A stretch of 64,000 bases of DNA from NCBI GenBank assembly GCA_037951165.1, contig JBBDHG010000008.1, positions 4,039,501-4,103,500 of the forward strand, given 5' to 3'. The DNA comes from Lophius americanus. Its lineage: Eukaryota > Chordata > Actinopteri > Lophiiformes > Lophiidae. Positions within the stretch are counted from its first letter, which is position 1, and each line of letters starts with the position of its first letter. The position numbers and the translations under genes were made by a program. The notes under the pieces are model-generated. The model was not told the origin of the DNA. It ran no database searches and worked only from the letters and a program-made list of their open reading frames with translations. Of this stretch, positions 55,001-60,125 are shown piece after piece.

Positions 55001-55306
55001 TGTGTTTAATACATAAGCCTGCATATACCTATATCGGACTTCTGTATCTTATTGGCCAATTTTGTCCCTCTGATTTCGTTTAATTCATCCACTGAAATAC
55101 GCTCATTTTCTCCTCTTCTTTTATTTCTTCACTACTCTCTCCTTTCTTAGATCTTCATTGGAAATGATGATTCTGATGAAGAAGGTCTCACTATTTTTGA
55201 TCCCCCTCTATTTGGCCGCTACATACGTATACATCCGCGGGGTTGGATAAATGACATTGCTCTGCGTCTGGAGGTCCTGGGCTGTGATACACAGCAGGGG
55301 TTCTGA
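25520..55306 (+). CDS. f8: Coagulation factor VIII (f8), complete, 27 coding exons
   Basis: Factor VIII is the secreted, thrombin-activated cofactor of factor IXa in the tenase complex on phospholipid. The 27 exons listed separately join without a phase error to 4941 nt (1646 residues). Order: signal peptide (1-18), A1 (about 20-345), acidic a1, A2 (about 392-720), a2 and B, a3, A3 (about 1005-1332), C1 (1332-1484), C2 (1485-1646). FVIII rather than FV: KPRPAWTG, EKEDDAVFPGG, acidic a1 (DNGDYSEEYSNENHED), ERDLASGL, YNLYPGVFGTVEM and LVECTIGDYQQAGM. Several exon lengths (213, 210, 183, 117, 72, 86, 156, 145, 149) equal those I remember for human F8. Candidate thrombin sites are QAR|AS (a1), QPR|GK (a2) and LR|SIG (a3). 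A furin-type RQRR lies in B. The A1 copper ligands C..H..M are kept; in A3 the histidine is tyrosine. Confidence 0.96.
26013..26113 (+). CDS. f8: f8 exon 2 (A1)
   Basis: Acceptor CTTTTTAG, donor GTAATC. It encodes KKSKDIPQKYIKAVYREY and TVPKPRPAWTG; the latter is a FVIII-like match (KPRPPWMG type). Ends in phase 1. Confidence 0.93.
26445..26567 (+). CDS. f8: f8 exon 3 (A1)
   Basis: Acceptor GTTGCAG, donor GTAGAG. It encodes MQGPVIVAQAGDRVVVHFKN, LASQPYSISPVGITYWKQAE. The HFKN.AS.P.S motif is typical of the A domains. Confidence 0.94.
27390..27610 (+). repeat. Repeat-like block in f8 intron 3
   Basis: GGGGATTGGAGACTTTTGGG and the following GATATACCCCGAAAA resemble the first module of the unclassified repeat (5330-5420). 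The rest is unlike it. Family membership is tentative. Confidence 0.35.
27985..28090. repeat. TA microsatellite
   Basis: About 100 bp of nearly pure TA with a few CA interruptions, in f8 intron 3. Likely length-polymorphic and cruciform-prone. Confidence 0.95.
28792..28835. repeat. 20-bp inverted repeat, one mismatch, 4-nt loop
   Basis: TCACAGCCAAAGGTTGTAGT, loop GTGT, then ACTACATCCTTTGGCTGTGA. Only one pair mismatches. In f8 intron 3. Confidence 0.9.
29389..29601 (+). CDS. f8: f8 exon 4 (A1)
   Basis: Acceptor CTTTCCAG, donor GTAAGT, 213 nt. Motifs EKEDDAVFPGG, SDPECLTYSY and VNSGLIGALLIC follow FVIII closely. Preceded by a 2.8-kb intron with a long TA repeat. Confidence 0.95.
30629..30811 (+). 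CDS. f8: f8 exon 5 (A1)
   Basis: Acceptor TTCCCTAG, donor GTAATG, 183 nt. It encodes FVLIFAVFDETKSWYGE and YHTINGYINSTLPG. It spans what I remember as two human exons (5 and 6), so an intron is absent here. Confidence 0.94.
30954..31057 (+). CDS. f8: f8 exon 6 (A1, copper histidine)
   Basis: Acceptor GTGTAG, donor GTAATT. It encodes HVIWHLIGMGTAPGIHSI. WHLIGMG holds the A1 type-1 copper histidine region. Only 142 bp of intron separates it from exon 5. Confidence 0.93.
31997..32117 (+). CDS. f8: f8 exon 7 (A1, copper cysteine)
   Basis: Acceptor TTTTTAAG, donor GTAAGA. It encodes MTPMTFITAEMRPATSGRFL and ISCQIHAHHH. With YGM from exon 8 it keeps the C-x4-H-x4-M spacing of a type-1 copper site. 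Exons 6 and 7 together correspond to one human exon as I remember it. Confidence 0.92.
32210..32483 (+). CDS. f8: f8 exon 8 (A1 end, acidic a1, A2 start)
   Basis: Acceptor CTATTCAG, donor GTAGGA, 274 nt. It encodes the A1 end (FMVVECPQ), an acidic tyrosine-bearing linker (DNGDYSEEYSNENHEDLF), a candidate thrombin site QVQAR|ASRRDQRK, and the A2 opening WEHYIAIEEVSWDYVPH. Confidence 0.94.
32576..32741 (+). CDS. f8: f8 exon 9 (A2)
   Basis: The acceptor is ACATCAG at 32575, not the nearer GTTGCAG, because only the former keeps the frame. It encodes SGYLPAAPHHLDYKYKKVVY, VEYTDGSFSHRKT and LLGPLLKG. The preceding intron is 92 bp. Confidence 0.92.
33334..33421 (+). CDS. f8: f8 exon 10 (A2)
   Basis: Acceptor GTCTCAAG, donor GTAAGT. 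It encodes ITLRNLASRPFNIYPNGLTK, the A2 strand matching FVIII FKNQASRPYNIYPHGIT. Confidence 0.92.
34796..35007 (+). CDS. f8: f8 exon 11 (A2)
   Basis: Acceptor CAATCAG, donor GTAAGA. Motifs FGYIWSLTTDDGPLDGDPQC, VSPERDLASGLVGTLLIC and NAIDTRGRL; ERDLASGL and DxRG are FVIII-like. Confidence 0.93.
35196..35340 (+). CDS. f8: f8 exon 12 (A2)
   Basis: Acceptor AATATAG, donor GTGAGT. It encodes LVFAVFDENRSWYINENMQK and DPELYNSNIIH, matching FVIII FSVFDENRSWYLTENIQ and SNIMHS. Confidence 0.94.
35848..36057 (+). CDS. f8: f8 exon 13 (A2)
   Basis: Acceptor ATTTCAG, donor GTGAGA, 210 nt. It encodes FWYVACVSSQSDFLSVYFTG and LTLFPMTGVTVSMEPD. The DFLSV.F.G match and LTLFP place it at the end of A2. Confidence 0.94.
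36747..37582 (+). CDS. f8: f8 exon 14 (A2 end, acidic a2, B domain)
   Basis: Acceptor TCTCAG, donor GTATAA, 836 nt. It encodes the end of A2 (MTIHYTVRPCDSGE), the acidic a2 (DRDIDEDDISDYIDRIEQ) with candidate cleavage QPR|GK, and a hydrophilic B domain with sequons NRT, NNT, NGT, NST, NSS, NTT and NKS. A furin-type RQRR is coded at 37196-37207. It ends SLDYDDYNQE. Human exon 14 is about 3.1 kb as I remember, so B is much shorter here. Confidence 0.93.
37681..37823 (+). CDS. f8: f8 exon 15 (acidic a3, activation site, A3 start)
   Basis: Acceptor ATGGTAG after a 98-bp intron, donor GTTTCT. It encodes VNSTSDIFTTDYMDLRSIGV and then YRHYYIAAEEITWDYG. DLR|SIG is the probable thrombin site releasing a3; DYMD may be a sulfotyrosine site (inference). 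Confidence 0.9.
37885..38000 (-). mobile_element. Tc1 terminal fragment in f8 intron 15
   Basis: AATCAGTAATAATATTAAAA, CTGCCTAACATTGTGTAAGTC and the following bases match the outer end of a common fish Tc1-like element (CAGCCATAACATTATGACCACC type). Only the end is present. Confidence 0.6.
38040..38200 (+). repeat. Unclassified interspersed repeat, copy 3
   Basis: Contains AATTCAAAAACTACTTCATG, ATCATTTCTAAATTTTATA, GGATTGATTTTGTGAAATGT and CACTACTAGGGG. It has the same order of phrases as the copies at 440-880 and 41090-41700. Confidence 0.6.
38200..39420 (-). mobile_element. LINE-like element 3' half, antisense in f8 intron 15
   Basis: Minus-strand pieces in order: ERTISQLFWM, LHCIGIP, SLIPG, KTGRKW, WKAEAWQTKFLIESIYD, GWELQYDLIKQHKFPGNI, ATTTLCPDMVV and LALTFPMEDRIEEANNF. 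These match the region after the RT in a multicopy fish element whose C-terminus carries a PDM...ELTVPWE segment, which looks like a PD-(D/E)xK nuclease fold (inference). It is decayed. A second copy lies at 51240-51880. Confidence 0.7.
39446..39611 (+). CDS. f8: f8 exon 16 (A3)
   Basis: Acceptor TCTTTAG, donor GTAAGT. It encodes EYKKVVFRAYKDEDFQNPLG, RGELQEHLGIMGPFIRTEI. The preceding 1.6-kb intron holds a Tc1 end, the unclassified repeat and an antisense LINE. Confidence 0.94.
39759..39998 (+). CDS. f8: f8 exon 17 (A3)
   Basis: Acceptor TATTCAAG, donor GTCTGT. It encodes FKNKASRPYSFHIHGVYDRS, a Pro/Gly/Ala-rich loop (ASSAPPGVPGEPVAPGE) longer than the FVIII equivalent as I remember it, then FDCKTGAYYSTVDK. 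Confidence 0.93.
40855..41065 (+). repeat. Common fish interspersed repeat (CTGCATTTAACCCATCCCTGAG type)
   Basis: It runs from TTTCTTTTATTTATCGCATG through ATCTGCATTTAACCCATCCC and CACTGAGCTAAAGCCCCC. A shorter copy is at 57080-57175. The copy appears inserted inside the unclassified repeat, which resumes at about 41066. Confidence 0.75.
41066..41700 (+). repeat. Unclassified interspersed repeat, copies 4 and 5
   Basis: Two tandem versions: GTGCGAGGAAGAACTGGATT at about 41150 and GTGTGAGGAAGAACTGGATT at about 41470, each followed by a GGGGGAG core and a TCCAAA..TGG.GC phrase. Upstream lies TCCTCCACCGCAGATCCC, as in copy 2. This is the best reference copy in the window. Confidence 0.7.
41949..42165 (+). 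CDS. f8: f8 exon 18 (A3)
   Basis: Acceptor AATGCAG, donor GTGGAG. It encodes DRDLHSGLIGPLLICKSGTF, FHTFNETKSWYLEENLQRHC and TPPCQVNIDDPWYQ, matching FVIII RNCRAPCNIQMEDP. Confidence 0.95.
42246..42428 (+). CDS. f8: f8 exon 19 (A3)
   Basis: Acceptor CCATAG after an 80-bp intron, donor GTAAAC, 183 nt. It encodes INGYVAESLPGVLVAQHQQV, RWHLLNVGSDGEYHAVHFHG and MGVYNLYPG. The first A3 copper histidine (VHF) is kept. Confidence 0.95.
42601..42717 (+). CDS. f8: f8 exon 20 (A3 end)
   Basis: Acceptor CAACAAG, donor GTGGGT, 117 nt. It encodes VFGTVEMRPSIVGTWLVECT, IGDYQQAGMRAKLLVYNP. The C-x4-H-x4-M copper motif of FVIII A3 reads C-TIGD-Y-QQAG-M here, with Tyr (42672-42674) in place of His. Confidence 0.95.
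43121..43260 (+). other. f8: Candidate alternative terminal or cassette exon of f8
   Basis: Lies in the intron between exons 20 and 21. An acceptor (ACAATTCAG) precedes it. In the phase set by exon 20 it is open for 45 codons (LSTADNLFKALVKYRHIEFE ... TKKV) to TAA at 43258-43260. AATAAA occurs at 43301-43306 and 43325-43330, as for a terminal exon. A donor GTAAGT at 43257 would instead make a 136-nt cassette that shifts the frame and stops in exon 22. Either product lacks C1 and C2. I recognise no homologue of the 45 residues; 45 open codons can occur by chance. Confidence 0.3.
44085..44135 (+). mobile_element. Tc1 terminal fragment
   Basis: GATACACCGTTCAGCCGCAA followed by CATTAACACCAGTTAGTGGT matches the tip of a common fish Tc1-like inverted repeat. 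Nothing else of the element is present. Confidence 0.55.
44244..44315 (+). CDS. f8: f8 exon 21 (C1 start)
   Basis: Acceptor TTACAG, donor GTAAGA, 72 nt. Joined to exon 20 it reads NPQCTSALGMKSGRIENSQI then TASDHI, the canonical opening of a discoidin-type C domain. Confidence 0.94.
45700..45850 (-). repeat. Common fish interspersed repeat (CACCAATTCACCT type)
   Basis: CAATTTGGAGTCACCAATTC, a degenerate TTTGTGGAAAG region, and GGATTTGAGCCAGGAACCTT match a frequent teleost repeat. An opposite-orientation copy lies at 57775-57930. It explains part of the open frame at 45482-45838. Confidence 0.65.
46219..46304 (+). CDS. f8: f8 exon 22 (C1)
   Basis: Acceptor TTTCCAG, donor GTAAGA, 86 nt. It encodes NWKPHLARLDRSGYINAWMG and RNNKSWIQ, matching FVIII C1 (APKLARLHYSGSINAW). 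Confidence 0.94.
46400..46555 (+). CDS. f8: f8 exon 23 (C1)
   Basis: Acceptor CCATTAG, donor GTATGT, 156 nt. It encodes VDLQRPTLLHGVQTQGVRAK, FTISYSLDQETWKTYRG. G.QTQG.R is the C-domain core. Confidence 0.94.
47540..47660. mobile_element. Two Tc1 terminal fragments
   Basis: ATCAGCTATAACATTATAAC and, 50 bp later, CCAGCCATAATATTATAACC are two copies of the fish Tc1-like tip. No transposase remains. Confidence 0.5.
48301..48445 (+). CDS. f8: f8 exon 24 (C1 end)
   Basis: Acceptor GTTTTAG, donor GTGAGT, 145 nt. It encodes VFYGNMDSSKVKQNRFTPPF, VGRYVRIHPVDF and LRLELLGCDLN, the closing cysteine of C1. Confidence 0.95.
49396..49586 (+). repeat. Tandem duplication, period 95 bp
   Basis: ATTATCAGTGTACGGTTGGA starts at about 49396 and again at about 49491, with near-identity through TTTTTACAGTGCAAGG. 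It sits at the left side of the piggyBac relic. Confidence 0.85.
49587..50400 (+). pseudogene. piggyBac-like transposase relic in f8 intron 24
   Basis: The acidic N-terminal type segment (DDDDQIEDPDDCPTQEEFGD) is followed directly by C-terminal pieces in changing frames: PDYNQHIGALVFL, DNGTFPLFD, IDLCISNSWLVYQGDC, then VRYDNYGHLPLPC and SKAFLCLNANQECFANYHD, the cysteine-rich end. The catalytic DDD core is deleted. A likely polyadenylation AATAAA is at about 50491. Confidence 0.7.
50703..50790 (+). repeat. TG/CG-rich microsatellite next to f8 exon 25 acceptor
   Basis: Alternating TGTGCGTGCGTGCCTG units occupy the place of the pyrimidine tract before the first C2 exon, ending 8 bp before the splice junction. 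UG-rich tracts can bind TDP-43 or CELF proteins and change splicing (established for CFTR exon 9). Confidence 0.9.
50798..50946 (+). CDS. f8: f8 exon 25 (C2 start)
   Basis: Acceptor TTTGTCCAG directly after an 88-bp TG-rich tract; donor GTGAAC, 149 nt. It encodes CSLPLGLQKWLIPDSSFSAS, SSYSSLLRSWNPGLARLHQE, NAWRPK. SSLL would lie in the first membrane spike. Confidence 0.94.
51240..51880 (-). mobile_element. LINE-like element 3' fragment, antisense in f8 intron 25
   Basis: Minus strand: IINNLPSPANLVQRF, and TAKASRTGD in a region resembling a Cys-rich segment, then ISPGITTTTLTPSMVLCS followed by VMVMLTVSCE and GIQEAYGRERA. This is the PDM...ELTVPWE type of C-terminus, as at 38200-39420, but more decayed. 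Confidence 0.55.
52740..53560 (-). mobile_element. DIRS-type retrotransposon relic (tyrosine recombinase and RT/RNase H side), antisense
   Basis: Minus strand 52920-53020 encodes PAILEFLQSFLDSDRAPSTR and KVYVAAIQS, the N-terminal segment of DIRS-type tyrosine recombinases. Downstream HRLVSFFLKGSLRL and FPAWDLDSLYLPPF continue that domain. Upstream at 53280-53430, LYVFPTVPLIMATLRRVFQQ resembles the RNase H-to-recombinase region. Stops and frameshifts make it inactive. Confidence 0.68.
53443..53488. repeat. Perfect 20-bp inverted repeat, 6-nt loop
   Basis: GTCTCCTCCATATCCAACAA (53443-53462), loop CCCGAG, then the exact reverse complement (53469-53488). It lies inside the DIRS relic in f8 intron 25. 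Confidence 0.95.
53578..54270 (+). repeat. Common fish repeat (AGAATCAGAATCAG type) and flanking repetitive DNA
   Basis: Starts with AGAATCAGAATCAGAAAATG and GTTTATTGTCAAGTAAGTAA. It ends with the GGGTGCAGATGTGCAAAAGT and GGGCAGATGTGCAATAG phrases usual at the other side. The middle is degraded. Confidence 0.6.
54505..54687 (+). CDS. f8: f8 exon 26 (C2)
   Basis: Acceptor ACCCCAG, donor GTACAG, 183 nt. It encodes EWLQVDLGKVKRITGVLTQG, ARFLLTQMMVTEFSVTVSHD. FLLTQM keeps the hydrophobic LL membrane-insertion loop of FVIII C2. Confidence 0.95.
55151..55306 (+). CDS. f8: f8 exon 27 (C2 end, stop)
   Basis: Acceptor TTTCTTAG. It encodes DPPLFGRYIRIHPRGWINDI, ALRLEVLGCDTQQGF and TGA at 55304-55306. 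The last cysteine closes the C2 disulfide. Confidence 0.96.
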   Translation: MFIGNDDSDEEGLTIFDPPLFGRYIRIHPRGWINDIALRLEVLGCDTQQGF

Positions 55307-55518
55307 GACTGGATATGTCTCCCAACAACTTGAAGCAACATAACAGTATAACATGTCCTTGTTTCTTTTTTGACAGGGGAATGTGGCATGTGGTCATATA
55401 TTTTATAAATATGTCTTATACATGACACTTTCATGTCATTATAAGTGAAGGGGTTTTTTTTGCAATCAGAATTTTGTTCCCATCTTTCTGACAAATAGAA
55501 TGTAGTCATTTCATGCAT

Positions 55519-55524
55519 ATTAAA
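55519..55524 (+). terminator. f8: Possible f8 polyadenylation signal (ATTAAA)
   Basis: ATTAAA 213 bp after the stop codon, the first close match to the polyadenylation hexamer that I noticed. Not proven; a later site is possible. Confidence 0.35.
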
Positions 55525-56185
55525 ATGTGCCAATAGACAAATTAGCTACCCCAGCAGAGTTTTTATATTTTCTTTTCCTTTTACACAACCCACAGCCATG
55601 CTGACCACAGAGCTAACTTTATGTATTCAAGCATGTGTAAATAATTAATTTTGTGATGGATGTATAGAACTTAAATGGGTCATTGTGTATTGTTAGAGAA
55701 GTTTGTATTAATCAATGTTCTACTTTACAATAATTAATATAAACAATGAGGCATGAAACCATATACTGGCCTTTATTTCAAGCGTGACTACTAAAAAAAA
55801 CCCACAAACAACAAAATTCAAACAATTATTTTTGCTTTTGCAACTATTAACCAAATTCAGGTGACTATGTAATCATGGACAAATTATATTGCTTCAGCCT
55901 ATAAAAAAATGTTTATTGTGCTAAAACTTCTTGTCCTGTTCTTTTCAGTGTCAGAAAAGTGAAGCTTTCTAAAATGTTCCCTATCTGTTATTTTGGCTTA
56001 TCCACCCCTACCAGGCTCTCCCTGCTGAAACAATGAGGGACGGCACTCGGACGTTGATCTAAGAAATGGAATTTGCCGTGATGAAAAACAAATACACTCA
56101 CAGATGATGATAAGATTGAATGAAAGCGAAACCGTCAAATGAATACTTTGTGTGCACATTTCTGTCTTAAGTTGTATATTTTTGC

Positions 56186-56212
56186 GTGGTTCAATGTTAA
56201 ACATTGAACCAC
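56186..56212. repeat. Perfect 13-bp inverted repeat, 1-nt centre
   Basis: GTGGTTCAATGTT, one A, then AACATTGAACCAC. It lies about 0.9 kb past the f8 stop codon. Confidence 0.9.
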
Positions 56213-56639
56213 TTTCTCCTCTTCTCCACAAACAGACTGTGTCCAACTAACCTTTTATCAGCTCATTATCAGTCAAGGACGTTTCCAGGCAGGGAGTGGG
56301 TTGTGTGGGGGTGTTTGATTTGGAGAACAGTCGTACCAGACAGGACGTGCCTTTGTTGAGTCACTGCAGGAGCATATGATGCCTGGTTGTAATTTATCGC
56401 TCTGAAAACAATAACAAAATGTCCCTGATCTTTGTCATATGCAACTGGATAATAGTTTAATCATTTTATCTGATCCAACTGAATCAGAGGTGAACATAAG
56501 TTATGGCCTGCGAAGCAGATGTGATTATCGGTTATTGGGTTTCTGTTCTTAGTAAAATCTTAAAGAATTAACAACAAATATATGCCAAAATATAAGTCTT
56601 GTTGGGTATTCCTGGTCCTCACGGGTTTGTAACTCCCAA

Positions 56640-56830
56640 AGTGGTCGGAAAACTGGAAAACTGGTGAACAGGCTAAAGGGTCATGAGTGCCCAAGGCTCA
56701 GTGATGCGTGTTGTCTGAACTCCCAGAAACCTACTGTTGCACAAATCATTCTGCTATTTCTGATTGAAAGGTGGCAGAACACAAAGCGTATTACAGAGCT
56801 GTCAAGGTTGCAAACACTTAAAGCTATACA
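56640..56830 (+). mobile_element. Tc1/mariner relic
   Basis: The frame at 56664 onward gives NRLKGHECPRLSDA and KPTVAQII, matching the DNA-binding region of a common fish Tc1 transposase (RQGHGRPRLID, ATVAQIA). No further transposase follows. Confidence 0.65.
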
Positions 56831-57079
56831 ATATCAGGAAGTTGGTTTTAATGTTGTGGCTGGCCAATATATAATGAAATACTGTATACAACAATTTTCA
56901 CATGATACAATTTGCCGTATTCTTTAAATTGGTTTACCTTCAATGAAGCATCTGCTTTTAGTTGCTTTTACTTTGGGCTCAAAAATCCAACATCCAGTAG
57001 TATTAAAACATGTTTGTTTTCATGTGTTATGACTCAGTGGGGGGTTTATCTTGCTTCCGCTCAGGCAGATAATAATAAT

Positions 57080-57175
57080 AATAATAATCTTAACTTCATT
57101 TATAACGTTACACAACATACATACAGTACAATGTTGTGAAATTAATCTGCATTTGACCCATACCTGAGGGAGGCC
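57080..57175 (+). repeat. Common fish repeat, short copy
   Basis: ACATACATACAGTACAATGT, then GAAATTAATCTGCATTTGAC and CCATACCTGAGGGAGG: the same family as 40855-41065. Confidence 0.7.
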
Positions 57176-57774
57176 CTTCAAACAAAAATACTTAGTACCA
57201 AAGACTTTTTGACAGATTCATTATCACATATAATATGCTGCATTAAACAAGTATCTTGACTTCATTCAAATGCCCCACTGGATTTAGTGACTTATACTCT
57301 CTGCAAAAGCAATCATAAGCATAAACCGTCCACAACAATTTGACAATGTTCATGTTTCATTTTTACAAGACATCCACAAAGACAAGTAACCAGCTAAGTA
57401 TCACACGGTATAATGAAAACATGACATATCAGTGACCTGAGATTTAAGGTTTTGTGTAACATTTCTCCAAATGTTTGGCCCATTTCGCTACACTTCTTTT
57501 CTGCAGATAACTGAGGAAGTGCTGTGAAGTGGCAGGAAAGAAAACAGGGTAAAGAAATATGACCTCAATTTTATCAACCACACTTGTATCACTTCCTTGG
57601 ATTACATCGCTTCTTTGCCTTCCTTCTCTGGTTCTGATATATCCTGTGCGGAAAAAAACATTGAAGCAGTAAAAACATTTTATGTTCCTAGCATTACGTA
57701 TGTAGTGTTTTTTTATTTTTATTTAATCAACATAGGTTAACCTCAAGTACTTTTTAAATTTATTAACAGCAAGA

Positions 57775-57930
57775 AGTTTGTGAGTTCAAATTCACCACTG
57801 GCAATGGGGCCTTTCTGTGTGGAGTTTGCATGTTCTTCCTGTGTCTGACAGAGTTCTCTCTGGGGTCTCCAACTTCCTGTCACAATCCTGAAACTTTAGA
57901 GGGGCTGCTCCTCAGGGATAAATCAAATGC
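57775..57930 (+). repeat. Common fish repeat, inverted relative to 45700-45850
   Basis: GGGGCCTTTCTGTGTGGAGT, TTGCATGTTCTTCCTGTGTC and the following bases are the reverse-oriented form of the CACCAATTCACCT-type repeat. Confidence 0.72.
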
Positions 57931-59809
57931 GGAGAAGAAATAACATGATGTAGGACTGTGTATGACTATGTGACCATTAAAGCATAAATTTAATAATGAA
58001 AAATCACATTTTTAAAATATGATGTTCGTCATTTGTCTTGTTTTCTGCTTTTTTTTCGAAATGAAGTGCACCAAGGAACAGCTAAAAGTTAAATATCTTT
58101 ATTAATGGAGTTCAATATAATTTTATAAAGTGCTCCTTGTGTTTGTGCTTGTCTGTTTGTGTTGACCAAAATCTAGTCCTGATCTGGTATACGTATCATT
58201 TATTTTAAATGATTACAACTGGGAAGCTGGTTGGTCACAACCTCATTTAATGATGTAAAAATAGGCTTTGAAAATTATCAAGATTATTTTTATATATTTC
58301 TAAGGATGTGAACACTTTTGCCCGAAAATGATTTGAGTATTGGATTTATGTTGAAATAACATTTTAATTCAAAACTTAATTTTGTGTTAACTCATGTTGT
58401 TTAAATTGTCATTGAAGATCTGACACAGTTTAGCATAAACGGTAAAACACAAAATTAGGAGTAAACAGGAAAAGGCAGAAAAAAAAATCCCAGTGCTCTT
58501 TAATAACATAAAAAGCAACATGTTAACTGTATTTCTTATATAACATGGCATCGACATGATACTATTTTTGGAAATACTCATCATAAATGGCTTAATGTGA
58601 ACACTGACAACATACTAGATGCATATGTCATATTTAATGGAGTTACAAAAAATGTTATTTTTAGGGACATAAGAAACCGGGTACTTAGATCCCTTGCTGC
58701 AAACCACCAATAGCCACTACTACCACCACCATAGGAACACCATTGGAATTAAACTATAATAAGTTTCTGTAGACTCAGACTCCAGGGCAGATGTAGAAGT
58801 CCACAATATTTTAATAAGATGACTAACTTTTTTCTAAGAACTGAGGGAAGGGGGACGCCTGCTGGACAATCTATAGTGTTACATTACGTGAAATAATTAA
58901 TTGAAAGTGTACTTCCCTTCTTTTGTTTTCAGTGTGTAAGGACACCAACCGGTCAGACTGTGTAGTCACAAATATTCGGTATAATAGCTGCAGTCACATA
59001 GATATTTTCTGTATACATCCAGCCCATAAATTCTATCTTGACGAATTAAGGGACATTAAGATAAAGGCTGCTATGTAGCTCTGAAGCACCCTCTGATCTA
59101 AGATACAGTATTTTACATAATATTGACTTTTCACTCTAATAACCTGTTTCTAGTTATTTATCAATGGATCACTGAATTATAATAAAAAACAACAGTTTAA
59201 AAAATGAGGTATGAATCAAAGCTTTTCATAAATAGAAAAGGGAGTTTAAGATTAGAGGCTCAACAGATCATTGTTTTTTGCATTGCGGCAGGTACACAAA
59301 GGTTCTCTGTATATTCTTAATGTGCTCTGCTGCATGGTACTGATTCAGTGAAGCGTAAATCTCCAGATTCAGCAGTCTGAGGTTAAATAAGGGAAAGGGG
59401 AGTCAAGCAAGGACGTCATGCCTGAATAACCAACCATGGTGCTGTGGTGATAAGAGATGAAATGTTTAAGGACACTTTCAGTGTGTTTCTCAACAGCAGC
59501 AGAGCAATCTTTCTCCGTTATTTTGTGTTTGTTGCCTTTCTGCATTTGAAAGGGTTCCCCTCATTATCTTGCATGATAGATAGTGGAGCTGCATAGCTTA
59601 AGCAACTGTTAATTTTCTGATAAAAGTCCCAAATTTGGTTCATAGATTGGGAAGAAATGTTTTACAGTATCTGTTTTCTCATCTGTGTTACCATCAGAAT
59701 GGCAACCAGTAGTGACTGCCTACACTTTGACCACCATCAAAGGGCTTATCTCATTATTCCAGTTAAAATATTTCAGCACAAACATAATTAACACGTGAAT
59801 TAATATGCA

Positions 59810-60000
59810 CATGTTAATGTCAGCCATAAAATTAACAACACTGACAGGTGAATTCACAACATTGATTATCTTGCTGCAATGGCACCTGTAGTGGGTGGGG
59901 TATGTCAGCCAGCCAGTGGGAATTCGTCTGGACCTTTAAAAGGTTGCTCAGCAAACACCTAAGGAGCTAGACAAAGGGCCTGAACAACATTGTTTCAGAT
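59810..60000 (+). mobile_element. Tc1/mariner 5' end relic
   Basis: GTCAGCCATAAAATTAACAA, ACTGACAGGTGAATTCACAA, ATTATCTTGCTGCAATGGCA and CCTGTAGTGGGTGGGGTATG follow the 5' region of a common fish Tc1-like element. Confidence 0.72.
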
Positions 60001-60014
60001 GCCTGGAGGCGGAA

Positions 60015-60125
60015 GGATATATATAATATATATAAATATAATATACATTAATATATATATATATATAATATATATAAATATAATATATATATATATATGT
60101 TTTTATATATAGGCATATATATAGG
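60015..60125. repeat. TA-rich microsatellite
   Basis: About 110 bp of TATA/ATATAAATATA repeats following the Tc1 relic. Simple sequence. Confidence 0.92.

Noticed and set aside
25520..55306. Coagulation factor V (f5) instead of factor VIII
   Set aside because: The domain order A1-A2-B-A3-C1-C2 is shared. However, the acidic a1/a2/a3 linkers, KPRPAWTG, EKEDDAVFPGG, CxPPCQV..DDP and YNLYPGVFGTVEM are FVIII-type, and the tandem B-domain repeats of factor V are absent.
57602..57650. Minus-strand terminal exon of a neighbouring gene (acceptor TTTTTTTCCGCACAG, then a short open end)
   Set aside because: All three frames are briefly open after the acceptor, no homology is recognisable, and no partner exons were found between here and 64000.
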